The notes under the pieces are model-generated. The model made no database searches. It was given only the letters and a program-made list of their open reading frames with translations, and had not been told where the DNA came from. A program made the translations under genes and the position numbers. Positions 26,217-35,058 of a DNA stretch of 60,246 nt are shown here, in pieces (position 1 is the first letter of the stretch; every line of letters begins with the position of its first letter). The DNA is taken from the NCBI GenBank assembly GCA_002238725.1, contig MPMX01000023.1, positions 1 to 60,246 on the forward strand, read 5' to 3'. This stretch comes from Rhodospirillaceae bacterium bin65. GTDB taxonomy: Bacteria; Pseudomonadota; Alphaproteobacteria; Bin65.

Positions 26217-26471
26217 TCAGTCGTCAACTTTTCCGCGCAGCCTGTCGATCGATTCATTAGTGACGAGGCGGCCGCCGCGCTTCCGAAAGGGAAGAAAGCC
26301 GAATTCAGCGGTAGGCTACTGCACGCTTTCTTCCGCGCCGCTCCGGTCGGCGGCGGTCAGCGACCGCCTGAGCAGGTCGGAGACCACGGCGCCTGCCGGC
26401 CTCGATTCGCGTTTGGCGATTTCCCGGATCGCCAGCAATATATCGTCGTCGAAATTTAGGGTCATACGCAT
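26217..26471 (-). pseudogene. Decayed VapB-type antitoxin with in-frame amber stop
   Basis: From ATG 26471 the frame reads MRMTLNFDDDILLAIREIAK and on for 51 residues, a ribbon-helix-helix antitoxin, then meets TAG at 26318-26316. The same frame continues to TGA 26217 with the antitoxin tail GFLPFRKRGGRLVTNESIDR. Removing the stop gives an 84-residue protein laid out like the intact antitoxin at 49663. No PIN-domain toxin follows, because the next DNA is the ChaC gene on the other strand. It is an orphan, probably inactive remnant. Confidence 0.7.
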
Positions 26472-26566
26472 GGTCAGGTGTTTGCCTTGCCGGTCACCAA
26501 ACGGCGAAGCTCGTTCTCCTGGTTCCGGCCTTCAAGGGATCGATGTTGAAAGAATAATTCCAAGAT

Positions 26567-26664
26567 GTCGCGCCGGACTTGATCCGGCGCCCAGAGGCCG
26601 TCCGAATGGCGGTAGCCTGTGGCTCTGGGCCCCGGATCTCCGCTCCGCTCCGTCCGGGGCGACA
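26567..26664. repeat. Dispersed inverted repeat (CCCCGG family), copy 2
   Basis: The segment contains GTCGCGCCGGACTTGATCCG, a middle region, and CCCCGGATCTCCGCTCCGCT followed by CCGTCCGGGGCGACAG. It resembles the repeat at 20283-20394, especially the right half. It lies in the 332-base gap between the antitoxin remnant and the CoA-transferase genes. The rest of that gap shows no gene. Confidence 0.6.
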
Positions 26665-26803
26665 GGATTTCTGGATTCGGAATACTCTCCAGAGACCTTA
26701 CGCGCGTGGTTCGGAGACGGAGTTGAGCCCGCCCGCAGCCATTGAGCTACTGGGCCGGGCCTGTCACACTGGCCGCCAGACTGGAATGAATCGGAGTTCC
26801 GCC

Positions 26804-27640
26804 ATGTCGGATATTCTTCTCGCCAATGTCGACCAACTCGCTGCCGAGGTGCCGGACGGCGCCAGGCTCGCCGTGTTCAAGGCCGAAGGCGGTTGCGCGG
26901 CGATGGCGGCGACTGCCGCGCTGATCCGGCGCGGCGCGCGGGATCTGCATCTGGTGACCGTGCCGACCAGCGGGCTCCAGGCCGACATGCTGATCGGCGC
27001 CGGCTGCGTGGCGACGGTCGAGACCAGCGGCGTGACCTTGAGCGAGTACGGCCAGGCGCCGTGCTTCGGCCGCGCCGTAAAGGCCGGGACGATCCGGGTG
27101 ATCGACAGCACATGCCCGGCCGTCTATGCCGGGTTGCAGGCGGGCGAGAAGGGCATTCCCTTCATGCTGCTGCGCGGTCTGATCGGCTCCGACATCGTCC
27201 GGCACCGCGACGATTACCGGGTCATCGACAACCCCTTCGCCGCGGACGATCCCATCGTCGCGCTACCGGCGATCGTGCCCGATATCGCGCTGTTCCACGC
27301 GCCGCTCGCCGACCGGTTCGGCAATGTCTGGATCGGCCGTCATGCCGAGCTGAAGGTCATGGCCCATGCTGCGCGCAAGACGCTGGTGACTTGCGAACGG
27401 CTTTATGACGGCAACCTGCAGCAGGACGAGACCCTGGCGCCGGCGACCATCCCGGAGATGTATATCGGCGGCGTGGCGGTCGCCGAGCGCGGCGCCGCGC
27501 CCTACGGCGTGACCGGCCTGTACGACGACGATGCCGACCGGTTCGCCGCCTATGCGGGCATGGCGAAGACCGGGGAAGGCTTCGCGGCCTGGCTCGACGA
27601 GGCCGTCTATGGCAGAGCGCCGGCCGTCGCGGCCGAATAG
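26804..27640 (+). CDS. CoA-transferase subunit A
   Basis: The 278-residue protein is of the glutaconate/3-oxoacid CoA-transferase alpha family. It shows LAVFKAEGGCAAMAATAALI at the start, DLHLVTVPTSGLQADMLIGA (the GxxGxxG-like region), and a C-terminal LVTCERLYDG segment. It pairs with subunit B encoded 6 bases downstream to move CoA between acids. ATG 26804 has CGGAG in front; ATG 26786 is an alternative. The pair comes directly before a TRAP system, so it may activate the imported acid. Confidence 0.88.
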   Translation: MSDILLANVDQLAAEVPDGARLAVFKAEGGCAAMAATAALIRRGARDLHLVTVPTSGLQADMLIGAGCVATVETSGVTLSEYGQAPCFGRAVKAGTIRVIDSTCPAVYAGLQAGEKGIPFMLLRGLIGSDIVRHRDDYRVIDNPFAADDPIVALPAIVPDIALFHAPLADRFGNVWIGRHAELKVMAHAARKTLVTCERLYDGNLQQDETLAPATIPEMYIGGVAVAERGAAPYGVTGLYDDDADRFAAYAGMAKTGEGFAAWLDEAVYGRAPAVAAE

Positions 27641-27646
27641 CCGCCG

Positions 27647-28417
27647 ATGCCGGATTACCCGATGGCCGGGGACTACACTCTCGAGGAACTGCTGATCGCG
27701 ACCGTCGCCGACCTGCTGCAGGGCTGCGGCCATATCGCGGTCGGCGTGTCCTCGCCGATCCCCGGTTCGGCCGCCCTGCTGCGCCGGCACCGGGACCGGG
27801 AGGCCGGCGGGCGCACCCGCGTCTCGATCATCGGCACCACGATCCCTGAATTCCGGACCGACGGCGGCGTCGACCTGTTCGACAGCGCCGGCCAGGGCCG
27901 GGTCGACGCCTTTTTCCTGTCCGGCGGCCAGATCGACGGCCGGGCCAACATCAACCTGGTCGGCGTCGGAGACGGCTATCCGCAGCAGAAGGTGCGCTGG
28001 TCCGGCTCGTTCGGCAGCGCCTATCTCTATTTCATGGTGCCGAAGGTCATCCTGTTCCGGCTCGAGCATTCCCGGCGCACCATGGTCGAATCGGTCGATT
28101 TCATCAGCGCGCCGGGCGTTAGCCCGCCCAACGTCCACCGGCCCGGAGGACCTTACGCCCTGGTGACGGACCTGTGCCTGTTCCGCTTCGACCGGGAACG
28201 GGCGCGGTTCGCGCTGGCCAGCGTCCATCCCGGCCATACGCTCGAGGAAGTGCGCGATAACACCGGCTTCGATTTCGACGTCCCCGAAGCGGTGACGGAA
28301 ACAGCCGCGCCGGACGGGCAGACGCTATCAATCCTGCGCGAGACCGTGGCGCCCGTTATCGCCGATCCCTATCCCAAATTTGCCCGGCGCGTGTGGGGCG
28401 TTTCCGCAGCGGCGTAG
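27647..28417 (+). CDS. CoA-transferase subunit B
   Basis: The 256-residue protein is the beta partner of the gene just upstream. It has YTLEELLIATVADLLQGCGH, the central GRVDAFFLSGGQIDGRANIN, and KVRWSGSFGSAYLYFM, as in IpdB/GctB-type subunits. I do not see a clear classical catalytic glutamate motif (SENG-like). It may resemble the IpdAB branch, which does hydrolytic ring opening instead of CoA transfer. Six-base spacing and matched order mean the two are made together. Confidence 0.85.
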   Translation: MPDYPMAGDYTLEELLIATVADLLQGCGHIAVGVSSPIPGSAALLRRHRDREAGGRTRVSIIGTTIPEFRTDGGVDLFDSAGQGRVDAFFLSGGQIDGRANINLVGVGDGYPQQKVRWSGSFGSAYLYFMVPKVILFRLEHSRRTMVESVDFISAPGVSPPNVHRPGGPYALVTDLCLFRFDRERARFALASVHPGHTLEEVRDNTGFDFDVPEAVTETAAPDGQTLSILRETVAPVIADPYPKFARRVWGVSAAA

Positions 28418-28533
28418 CGCTTCGGGGCGCACTATCCGACATTCAGTTTCCCGGGCTGGGTTCCAGGGCTGGGCTCCCGCTGCAACGGGAGACCGACGCG
28501 CCGCGATAAGGCGGACGCAACCGGGAGGACGGT

Positions 28534-30477
28534 TTGGCGGCGTTGAGGCTCGGCCTTCTGAGCACGCGGATCGGGCGGGCGCTGGCGCTGCTGCTGGCGG
28601 CGTTGACCCTCTATGTCGTCGTCCTGGCACTGATCGACGAGAACCTTCTCCGGCTCGGCGCGATCGCGATTTCCTGCCTGATCGTGCTGTTCATCGAACC
28701 GCTGGCGGTGAAATACCCGGCCGCGTCCGCAACCCGCCGCGCGCTGTACTGGACGATCGACGGTGTCCTTCTGGTCGGGTTCCTGATTACCGTCTACTGG
28801 TTCTGGATCACGGCGGACGAGCTGTGGGACGGCGTGTTCGATTTCGAGACGTCCCACATCGTAACCGGCTATTTCGGCCTGCTGGTCATCCTCGAGCTGA
28901 CGCGGCGCACCTTCGGCGTTCCGCTGATGCTCGTGACGGTGCTGTTCGTCCTCTATGCCGTGCTGGGCCGCGACCTGCCCTCGATCCTCCAGCATGCCGG
29001 GATCGATCCGGTCGAGATCATCCGCACGATCTGGTACAGCCAGGACGGGGTGTTCGGGCGCTCGGCCAGCATCGTCGCCAACCTCGTGCTGATCTTCATC
29101 GTCTTCGGCGCGATCCTCGGAGCGACCGGCGCAGGCGCCATCCTGCTGAAGATGTCCTTCGCAGCGACGGGCGCCATCCGGGGCGGGCCAGCCCACGCCG
29201 CGATCATGGCGAGCGCCCTGTTCGGCACCATGTCCGGCAGCGCCATGGCCAATGTGGTCGGCACCGGCGTGTTTACCATCCCGATAATCAGGAAACGTGG
29301 CTTCAGCCCGCCCTTTGCCGGCGCGGTCGAGGCGGCGGCGAGTTGCTCCGGCCTGGTAACGCCGCCGATCATGGCGGCTGCAGCCTTTTTCGTCGCCGAT
29401 TTTACCGGCACGCCCTACCTGACCCTGATCGTCGCCGCACTGCTGCCGGCGCTGTTCAAATACATCAGCATCTTCGCCCAGGTGTATGCCGAGGCGATCC
29501 GCCTGAATATCGAGCCGGTCCCGAAGGCCGAGCGGGAGAGGCTGACCGGAGACGACTGGCTACAGTCCCTGCGATTCTTCATCCCGATCCTGGCGCTGAT
29601 CGCCGTCCTGGTCGAGGGCCGCTCGCCGGCGCTCGCCGGCGCGGTCGCAATGGGCGTGGCGTTCGCCGTTTCGATCGCGCTCGACCTTCTGGCCCGCGCG
29701 CGCGGCGGGGCGGTCCTCGGCGGAGAGCTGCGCGACTATATCCGGGCGTTCGCCGAATCCGGCTATCAATGCGCCCGGATCATGGTGGCTGTCGGCGCCA
29801 TCGGCATCATCATCGGCGTGGTCAACGAAACCGGCGTCGGCATCCGCTTTGCCCAGCTTCTCTCGGCCAGCGAGGGCAGCCTGTTCCTCACCTTCGTCTT
29901 CGCCATGCTGGGCTCGCTGGTGCTCGGCATGGGCCTGCCAACCCTGCCGGCCTATCTGATCATCGTGCTGATCCTCGGGCCCGCGATCGTCCAGCTCGGC
30001 GAGGACGCCGGGGTCACTTTGCTCGCCGTCCACCTGTTCGTCTTCTACTTCGCCGCCCTGTCGTCGCTGACCCCGCCGGTCGCGCTGGCCGCCTACGCCG
30101 CCGCGCCTATCGCCGGCGCCAGACCGTTCGAAACCGCGATCCAGTCGGTCCGGATATCGCTGGTCAGCTTCGTCATCCCGTTCGTTTTCGTCTTCAATCC
30201 GTCGCTGCTGCTGATCGACAGGTTCGATTTCTTCGAACTGGTCTGGGTAACAGCACGGCTGTTGCTGGCGATCTGGCTGATCGCCACCGGCTTTGCCGGC
30301 TACGATACGACCGGCCGGCTGGCGGCGGTCTTCCGGGCGCTGCGCCTCGGCGCCGGCTTCGCCATGCTCTATCCCCTGTTCGCCCTCGAAGCCGCGGCTT
30401 TCGCCCTCGGTGCGCTGCTGTATATTGCCGGCAGGATCGTCCGTCCGCGGACGCCGGCCGGGCCCCCTGCCGCCTGA
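28534..30477 (+). CDS. TRAP transporter fused permease subunit (4TM-12TM)
   Basis: The 647-residue membrane protein is a second fused DctQM-type TAXI-TRAP permease in this window. Conserved DctM segments are ALFGTMSGSAMANVVGTGVF and LGMGLPTLPAYLIIVLILGP. The start is a TTG at 28534 preceded by GGGAGGA at a good distance. It follows the CoA-transferase pair and precedes its binding-protein gene, so an uptake-plus-activation operon is likely. It shares only family-level similarity with the permease at 10302-12239. Confidence 0.92.
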   Translation: MAALRLGLLSTRIGRALALLLAALTLYVVVLALIDENLLRLGAIAISCLIVLFIEPLAVKYPAASATRRALYWTIDGVLLVGFLITVYWFWITADELWDGVFDFETSHIVTGYFGLLVILELTRRTFGVPLMLVTVLFVLYAVLGRDLPSILQHAGIDPVEIIRTIWYSQDGVFGRSASIVANLVLIFIVFGAILGATGAGAILLKMSFAATGAIRGGPAHAAIMASALFGTMSGSAMANVVGTGVFTIPIIRKRGFSPPFAGAVEAAASCSGLVTPPIMAAAAFFVADFTGTPYLTLIVAALLPALFKYISIFAQVYAEAIRLNIEPVPKAERERLTGDDWLQSLRFFIPILALIAVLVEGRSPALAGAVAMGVAFAVSIALDLLARARGGAVLGGELRDYIRAFAESGYQCARIMVAVGAIGIIIGVVNETGVGIRFAQLLSASEGSLFLTFVFAMLGSLVLGMGLPTLPAYLIIVLILGPAIVQLGEDAGVTLLAVHLFVFYFAALSSLTPPVALAAYAAAPIAGARPFETAIQSVRISLVSFVIPFVFVFNPSLLLIDRFDFFELVWVTARLLLAIWLIATGFAGYDTTGRLAAVFRALRLGAGFAMLYPLFALEAAAFALGALLYIAGRIVRPRTPAGPPAA

Positions 30478-30529
30478 AACCTGGGGCGGCGCCACTCGGA
30501 GACCGGTTACGCACGATGGGAGTAAAGCG

Positions 30530-31570
30530 ATGAGAACCGGAATCGCACTTGCGGCCGGTCTGGCCCTCGTCCTTGGCGCCAGCGCGGCGCACGCCAAGGA
30601 TTTCTACAGGATGGGCAGCCTGGCGCCGGGCATGTCGCCGTTCACGATCAACACGGCGTTCGCCACCATTGTGAACAAGTATGTAAAGGACGTGGAAATC
30701 CAGGTTTCGGCGACGGGCACCGGCATGCGCCACCAGCTTTTGACCGCCAAGGGCAAGATGGATTTCTTCATGCCGGGGCCGGTCGGCCAGTGGCTGATGG
30801 AAAAGCAGATCGGCCCGTTCAGGAAGCTGAAAAACGGCAAGGAGCTGTCCTCGAAGCTCCGCCACATCTTCACCTATGAGATCGGCCCGTATCACTATGT
30901 GACCTATGCCGATTCCGGCATCGAAAAGATGGAACAGCTGAAGGGCAGAAAGGTCTTTATCGGCCCGCCCGGCGGCGCGGCCACGCGCAATGTCGCGCTC
31001 ATGATCAAGAGCCAGACCGGCATGGTGGCCGGCAAGGACTATACCAAGGTCAACATGGGCTGGAGCGCCGCCATCCAGGCGTTCCAGGACAAGAAGTTCG
31101 ATGTCCTCGTCTTCCCGGCCAATGCGCCGAGCCCGGCGATTCAACAGATCGTGCTGAGCAACAAGCTGCGCCTGCTGTCGGTCGACGTATCCAGGCAGGG
31201 TCCGCTGCTCAAGGTGCCCGGGCGCACCATCCGCACCATCGACCCGACGCTCTACGGCGGGAACATGGTGAACACCAAGCCGGTGACGACGCTCGGCGCA
31301 TTGGTCGGCATCGGCGTGCGCGCCAGCATGCCGGAAGACGTCGTCTACCGGATCACCAGGGCGTTCTGGCAGAATATCAAAGAGGCCCACGCCACCGCGA
31401 TCTGGATGAAGAACGCCGTCAATCTCGATGTTGCCCTCGTCGTGGTGCCCCACGGCCTGCATCCGGGCGCGGCGCGCTATTACCGGGAAAAGGGCCTCAA
31501 GATTCCGCCGCCCTACCGCTCCGACCAGGCCTGGGACGCCCGGGCGGCCTCCGCGTTGATCAAACGCTAG
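30530..31570 (+). CDS. TAXI family TRAP transporter solute-binding protein
   Basis: The 346-residue periplasmic protein starts with a signal peptide, MRTGIALAAGLALVLGASAA, cut before KDFYRM. The body has GSLAPGMSPFTINTAFATIV in place of the usual GTGYYPLG-like stretch, and VFIGPPGGAATRNVALMI at mid-protein, typical of TAXI proteins. It would deliver its ligand to the fused permease encoded 52 bases upstream. The ligand differs from, or at least need not equal, that of the protein at 9223-10221, as sequence identity looks low. Confidence 0.9.
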   Translation: MRTGIALAAGLALVLGASAAHAKDFYRMGSLAPGMSPFTINTAFATIVNKYVKDVEIQVSATGTGMRHQLLTAKGKMDFFMPGPVGQWLMEKQIGPFRKLKNGKELSSKLRHIFTYEIGPYHYVTYADSGIEKMEQLKGRKVFIGPPGGAATRNVALMIKSQTGMVAGKDYTKVNMGWSAAIQAFQDKKFDVLVFPANAPSPAIQQIVLSNKLRLLSVDVSRQGPLLKVPGRTIRTIDPTLYGGNMVNTKPVTTLGALVGIGVRASMPEDVVYRITRAFWQNIKEAHATAIWMKNAVNLDVALVVVPHGLHPGAARYYREKGLKIPPPYRSDQAWDARAASALIKR

Positions 31571-31612
31571 GGATTGACCGAACGCCGGGGCCGCACGGGC
31601 GGCTGTCTCCGG

Positions 31613-33259
31613 ATGGCCGGGGAATTCGACTATATCGTCGTCGGTGCGGGCAGCGCCGGATGCGTGCTCGGCGCGCGCCTCTCCGAAGACCCGTCGGTCC
31701 GCGTGCTGGTGCTGGAGGCCGGCGGCCGGGACTGGATGCCGCTCTACCGGGTGCCGATGTTCGCCGGCATCCTGTTCCGCAAGCGCTACAACAACTGGAA
31801 TTACCGGACCGAGCCGGAACCGGGCCTGGACGGCCGCCGGCTGAACTGGCCGCGCGGCAAGGTGCTGGGCGGATCGAACCAGATCAACGGTATGGTCTAC
31901 ACCCGCGGCCATCGGCTCGACTACGACACCTGGCGCCAGATGGGCTGCGAGGGCTGGTCGTATGAGGATGTGCTGCCCTTCTTCAGGAAGTCCGAGGATT
32001 TTCGAGGGCCGGAGGCCGACCATCATGGCAGGGGCGGGCCGCTCACCGTCCGGCGTGGCCAGGCGACCGCGCCGCTCTACGATGCGCTGGTCGAAGCGGG
32101 CGCCCAGGCCGGCTTTCCGACGACGGAGGACTTCAACGAACCGGAGCGCGAGGGCTTCGGCCGCTACCATTTCACGATCCGCGACGGCCGGCGCTGGACG
32201 ACGGCGCAGGCGTTCCTGAAACCGGCGACGAGCCGACCGAACCTGACGGTACGCACCGGCTGCCACGCGACCGGGATCGTGGTGGAGCGGGGCAGGGCGG
32301 TCGGCCTGCGCTATCGCCGCAAGGGCCGGACACATGACATTCGGGCACGGCGCGAGATCGTGCTGTCCGGCGGCGCGATCAACTCGCCGCAACTGCTGCT
32401 GCTGTCGGGCATCGGCCCGGCCGATCATTTGAACGGGATCGGAGTACCGGCGGTGCACGATCTGCCGGGTGTCGGCGAAAACCTGCACGATCACCTGGTC
32501 GCCCGGATGCAATATGCCTGCAACGCGCCGGTCGGCATCTACGACGAGATGCGGCTGGACCGGGCGGCCTGGCACACTCTCAACGCCCTGCTGCGCGGGC
32601 GCGGCTTCGGCGCGGATTTCGCCTTGCAGGGCGGTTGCTTCCTCCGCACGAAGCCGGAACTGGCGGCGCCGGATATCCAGCTCAACTTCGTCGCCGCGAT
32701 GAAGCCGGTAACCCATCTGCCCTTTGCCCGGCCCGGCCCGGACAGCGGCCACGGCTTTTACGCCGGTGTGCACCAGACCGTGCCGGAAAGCCGCGGGCGG
32801 CTGTGGCTGGCGTCGGACGATCCCTTCGCGCCGCCACGGATGCGCGCCAACTATCTGGCGACCGAGGGCGACCGCCGGACCATGCGCGCCGGCGTCAGGA
32901 TCATGCGCGAGGTGTTCCGCCAGCCGGCAATCGCGCGTTATGTCGAGAAGGAACGGTCGCCGGGCCCGGACGTCGAGAGCGATGCGGAACTGGACGCCTG
33001 GATCCGCAGCGTCGGCGACACCGTGTTCCATCCGGTCGGCACCTGCAGAATGGGAACCGACGACATGGCGGTGGTAGATCCGCGCCTGCGCGTTCGCGGG
33101 GTCGACGGCCTGCGCGTCGCCGACGCCAGCATCATGCCGGCCATCAACGGCTCCAACACCAACGCCCCGACCATCATGATTGCCGAGAAGGCGGCGGCGA
33201 TGATCGCCGAGGACCGGGAGAAGGGATCGGCAAAGGTTTCCCGGGTGTCGGCATCTTGA
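31613..33259 (+). CDS. GMC family oxidoreductase (choline dehydrogenase-like)
   Basis: The 548-residue FAD enzyme has VVGAGSAGCVLGARLSEDP at residues 8-26, the GMC signature NWPRGKVLGGSNQINGMVYT, and C-terminal FHPVGTCRMG plus INGSNTNAPTIMIAEKAA, with the catalytic His and Asn. It oxidises a primary or secondary alcohol. ATG 31613 (MAGEFDYIVVGAG) is preferred; a TTG at 31574 would add 13 residues. It follows the TRAP genes by 42 bases and is likely the first catabolic step for the imported compound. Confidence 0.92.
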   Translation: MAGEFDYIVVGAGSAGCVLGARLSEDPSVRVLVLEAGGRDWMPLYRVPMFAGILFRKRYNNWNYRTEPEPGLDGRRLNWPRGKVLGGSNQINGMVYTRGHRLDYDTWRQMGCEGWSYEDVLPFFRKSEDFRGPEADHHGRGGPLTVRRGQATAPLYDALVEAGAQAGFPTTEDFNEPEREGFGRYHFTIRDGRRWTTAQAFLKPATSRPNLTVRTGCHATGIVVERGRAVGLRYRRKGRTHDIRARREIVLSGGAINSPQLLLLSGIGPADHLNGIGVPAVHDLPGVGENLHDHLVARMQYACNAPVGIYDEMRLDRAAWHTLNALLRGRGFGADFALQGGCFLRTKPELAAPDIQLNFVAAMKPVTHLPFARPGPDSGHGFYAGVHQTVPESRGRLWLASDDPFAPPRMRANYLATEGDRRTMRAGVRIMREVFRQPAIARYVEKERSPGPDVESDAELDAWIRSVGDTVFHPVGTCRMGTDDMAVVDPRLRVRGVDGLRVADASIMPAINGSNTNAPTIMIAEKAAAMIAEDREKGSAKVSRVSAS

Positions 33260-33352
33260 GCAGGTCAATGGCACCGGATGTAGCAGACGCCAATTCCTGC
33301 GGCGCAACCTTCCCTTGCCAAGCCGATCCGTCGCCGCTACATCCTCGCCGGT

Positions 33353-33407
33353 CAGCGCCGATTTGAGCACCAGCTTGCGGGCGCGTAACAAATGCAGCTA
33401 AAGCGGC
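33353..33407 (+). promoter_or_regulatory. SAM-II riboswitch
   Basis: P1 strands GCGCC (33355-33359) and GGCGC (33380-33384) enclose GATTTGAGCACCAGCTTGCG, then GTAACAAATGCAGCTAAAGC follows. GATTT, CTTGC and AAATGNAGCTAAA match the conserved bases of alphaproteobacterial SAM-II (metA motif) RNAs. The downstream gene is metY, a usual SAM-II target, and a terminator hairpin follows at 33422. SAM binding should shut the gene off. Confidence 0.82.
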
Positions 33408-33421
33408 GGTGGACAATCGGC

Positions 33422-33458
33422 ACCCCGCTGGCAGGATCGCTCAAGCGGGGTTTGTATT
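33422..33458 (+). terminator. Terminator hairpin behind the SAM-II riboswitch
   Basis: ACCCCGCT (33422-33429) pairs with AGCGGGGT (33444-33451) in 8 bp around a 14-base loop, followed by the T-rich TTTGTATT. It lies between the riboswitch and metY, so it could be the expression platform. Confidence 0.6.
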
Positions 33459-33581
33459 GCCCGCTTCCCGCCTCTATCCTGCCCGCGCCGGTCGTCCGAC
33501 GCTGCCCGCCGGGTTTGCCGGCATCGGTAACCGTGCGCCAGGTTTGCCGCCGGGGCGCGCAACAGGCCAGGAAAAGGATTG

Positions 33582-34868
33582 ATGAGCAAACATCCCGAAA
33601 CCATTGCCCTCCATCACGGCTGGCGCGCCGACCCGAACACGGGGTCCGTCGCCGTGCCGATCCACCAGACGACGTCCTACCAGTTCAACGATACCGACCA
33701 CGCGTCGAACCTGTTCGCGCTGGCCGAACTCGGCAACATCTATACGCGGATCATGAATCCGACCAACGATGTGCTGGAGCAGCGCGTTGCGGCACTCGAA
33801 GGCGGTGTGGCGGCGCTCGCCCTGTCGTCCGGCCAGGCGGCCTCGGCCTTCGCGCTGCAGAATCTGGCGCGGGTGGGCGACAACGTCATCAGTTCGACCG
33901 ACCTGTACGGCGGCACCTGGAACCTGTTCTCCAACACGCTGAAGGACCAGGGCATCGAGGTCCGCTTCGTCGATCCGGCCGATCCGGAGGCCTTCCGCGC
34001 CGCCATCGACGACCGCACAAGGGCGATCTACGCCGAGACCCTGCCGAATCCGAAGCTGCATGTCTTCCCGATCGCCGAAGTCGCCGCGATCGGCCGCGAA
34101 TACGGCATCCCGCTGGTCATGGACAACACGGCCTGCCCGATCCTGTGCAAGCCCATCGAACACGGCGCCGCGGTCGTCGTCCACTCGACGACAAAGTATA
34201 TCGGCGGCCACGGCAACTCCATCGGCGGCCTGCTCGTCGATGGCGGCAACTTCCCGTGGGCGGAGCACGCGGAGCGCCAGCCCGCCCTCAACACCCCGGA
34301 CCCGAGCTATCACGGCGCGGTCTGGGTCGAGGCGACGGCCCCACTCGGCCCGGTCGCCTACATCATCAAGGCGCGCACGACCCTGCTGCGCGATCTCGGC
34401 TCTTGTATGAGTCCGTTCAACGCCTTCCTGTTCATCAACGGCCTCGAGACGCTGGCGCTGCGCATGCAGAAGCACAGCGAGAACGCGGCGCAGGTCGCCG
34501 ACTGGCTGGCGACGCGCAGCGACGTGAGCAAGGTCATCTTTCCGGGCCATCAGTCCGGCGAATTCCGGGCCCGCGCCGACAAGTATATGAACGGCGGCTA
34601 TGGCAGCCTGGTCGGTTTCGAGTTGAAGGGCGGCCGCGCGGCCGGCCGCAAGTTCATCGATTCGCTGGAGATGCTCTATCACGTCGCCAACATCGGCGAC
34701 TCCCGCTCGCTGGCCATCCATCCGGCAAGCACGACCCACAGTCAGCTCTCGCCGGAAGAGCAGCTTCAGACCGGCGTGACGGACGGCTATGTCCGCCTGT
34801 CGGTCGGCATCGAGCATATCGACGACATCATCGCCGATCTCGAGCAGGCCCTCGACAAGGCGGCCTGA
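33582..34868 (+). CDS. metY: O-acetylhomoserine aminocarboxypropyltransferase / sulfhydrylase
   Basis: The 428-residue PLP enzyme joins sulfide to O-acetylhomoserine to form homocysteine. The family opening ETIALHHGWRADPNTGSVAV, YTRIMNPTNDVLEQRVAALE and the PLP lysine in VVHSTTKYIGGHGNSIGG are all clear, and the length fits MetY. The ATG at 33582 has AGGAAAAGG upstream, with TTG 33579 just ahead. A SAM-II riboswitch in the leader says the gene is controlled by S-adenosylmethionine. MetA, which makes the acyl-homoserine substrate, is encoded at 47839. Confidence 0.92.
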   Translation: MSKHPETIALHHGWRADPNTGSVAVPIHQTTSYQFNDTDHASNLFALAELGNIYTRIMNPTNDVLEQRVAALEGGVAALALSSGQAASAFALQNLARVGDNVISSTDLYGGTWNLFSNTLKDQGIEVRFVDPADPEAFRAAIDDRTRAIYAETLPNPKLHVFPIAEVAAIGREYGIPLVMDNTACPILCKPIEHGAAVVVHSTTKYIGGHGNSIGGLLVDGGNFPWAEHAERQPALNTPDPSYHGAVWVEATAPLGPVAYIIKARTTLLRDLGSCMSPFNAFLFINGLETLALRMQKHSENAAQVADWLATRSDVSKVIFPGHQSGEFRARADKYMNGGYGSLVGFELKGGRAAGRKFIDSLEMLYHVANIGDSRSLAIHPASTTHSQLSPEEQLQTGVTDGYVRLSVGIEHIDDIIADLEQALDKAA

Positions 34869-34940
34869 CCCGGCGCTCCATACGGCGGCTTGCAGGGTAG
34901 CTTCCCCCGGGCCGGCCTTCGGTACTGCGATTCCGGCGTG

Positions 34941-34979
34941 CCCGGAATGAGGGTATGCTTCGGCTTCCCTCATTCCGGG
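34941..34979. repeat. Long perfect hairpin in intergenic gap
   Basis: CCCGGAATGAGGG pairs perfectly with CCCTCATTCCGGG around a 13-base loop that contains GCTTCGGC, itself a stable UUCG hairpin. It sits 72 bases after metY. There is no T tract, so it is more like a dispersed palindromic unit than a terminator, though it may still protect the 3' end of the mRNA. Confidence 0.55.
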
Positions 34980-35058
34980 TCGCGGCTATGCAGGGGTCGC
35001 GCCGTCCGGCCTGCCGCATGCCCGGCGGACAGGTGCAGCCGGGAGGAGAGGGCTGAAC

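Noticed and set aside
26217..26471. Amber codon at 26316-26318 as pyrrolysine or programmed readthrough
   Set aside because: No structure or context for recoding is visible and the toxin partner is gone, so ordinary decay is simpler.
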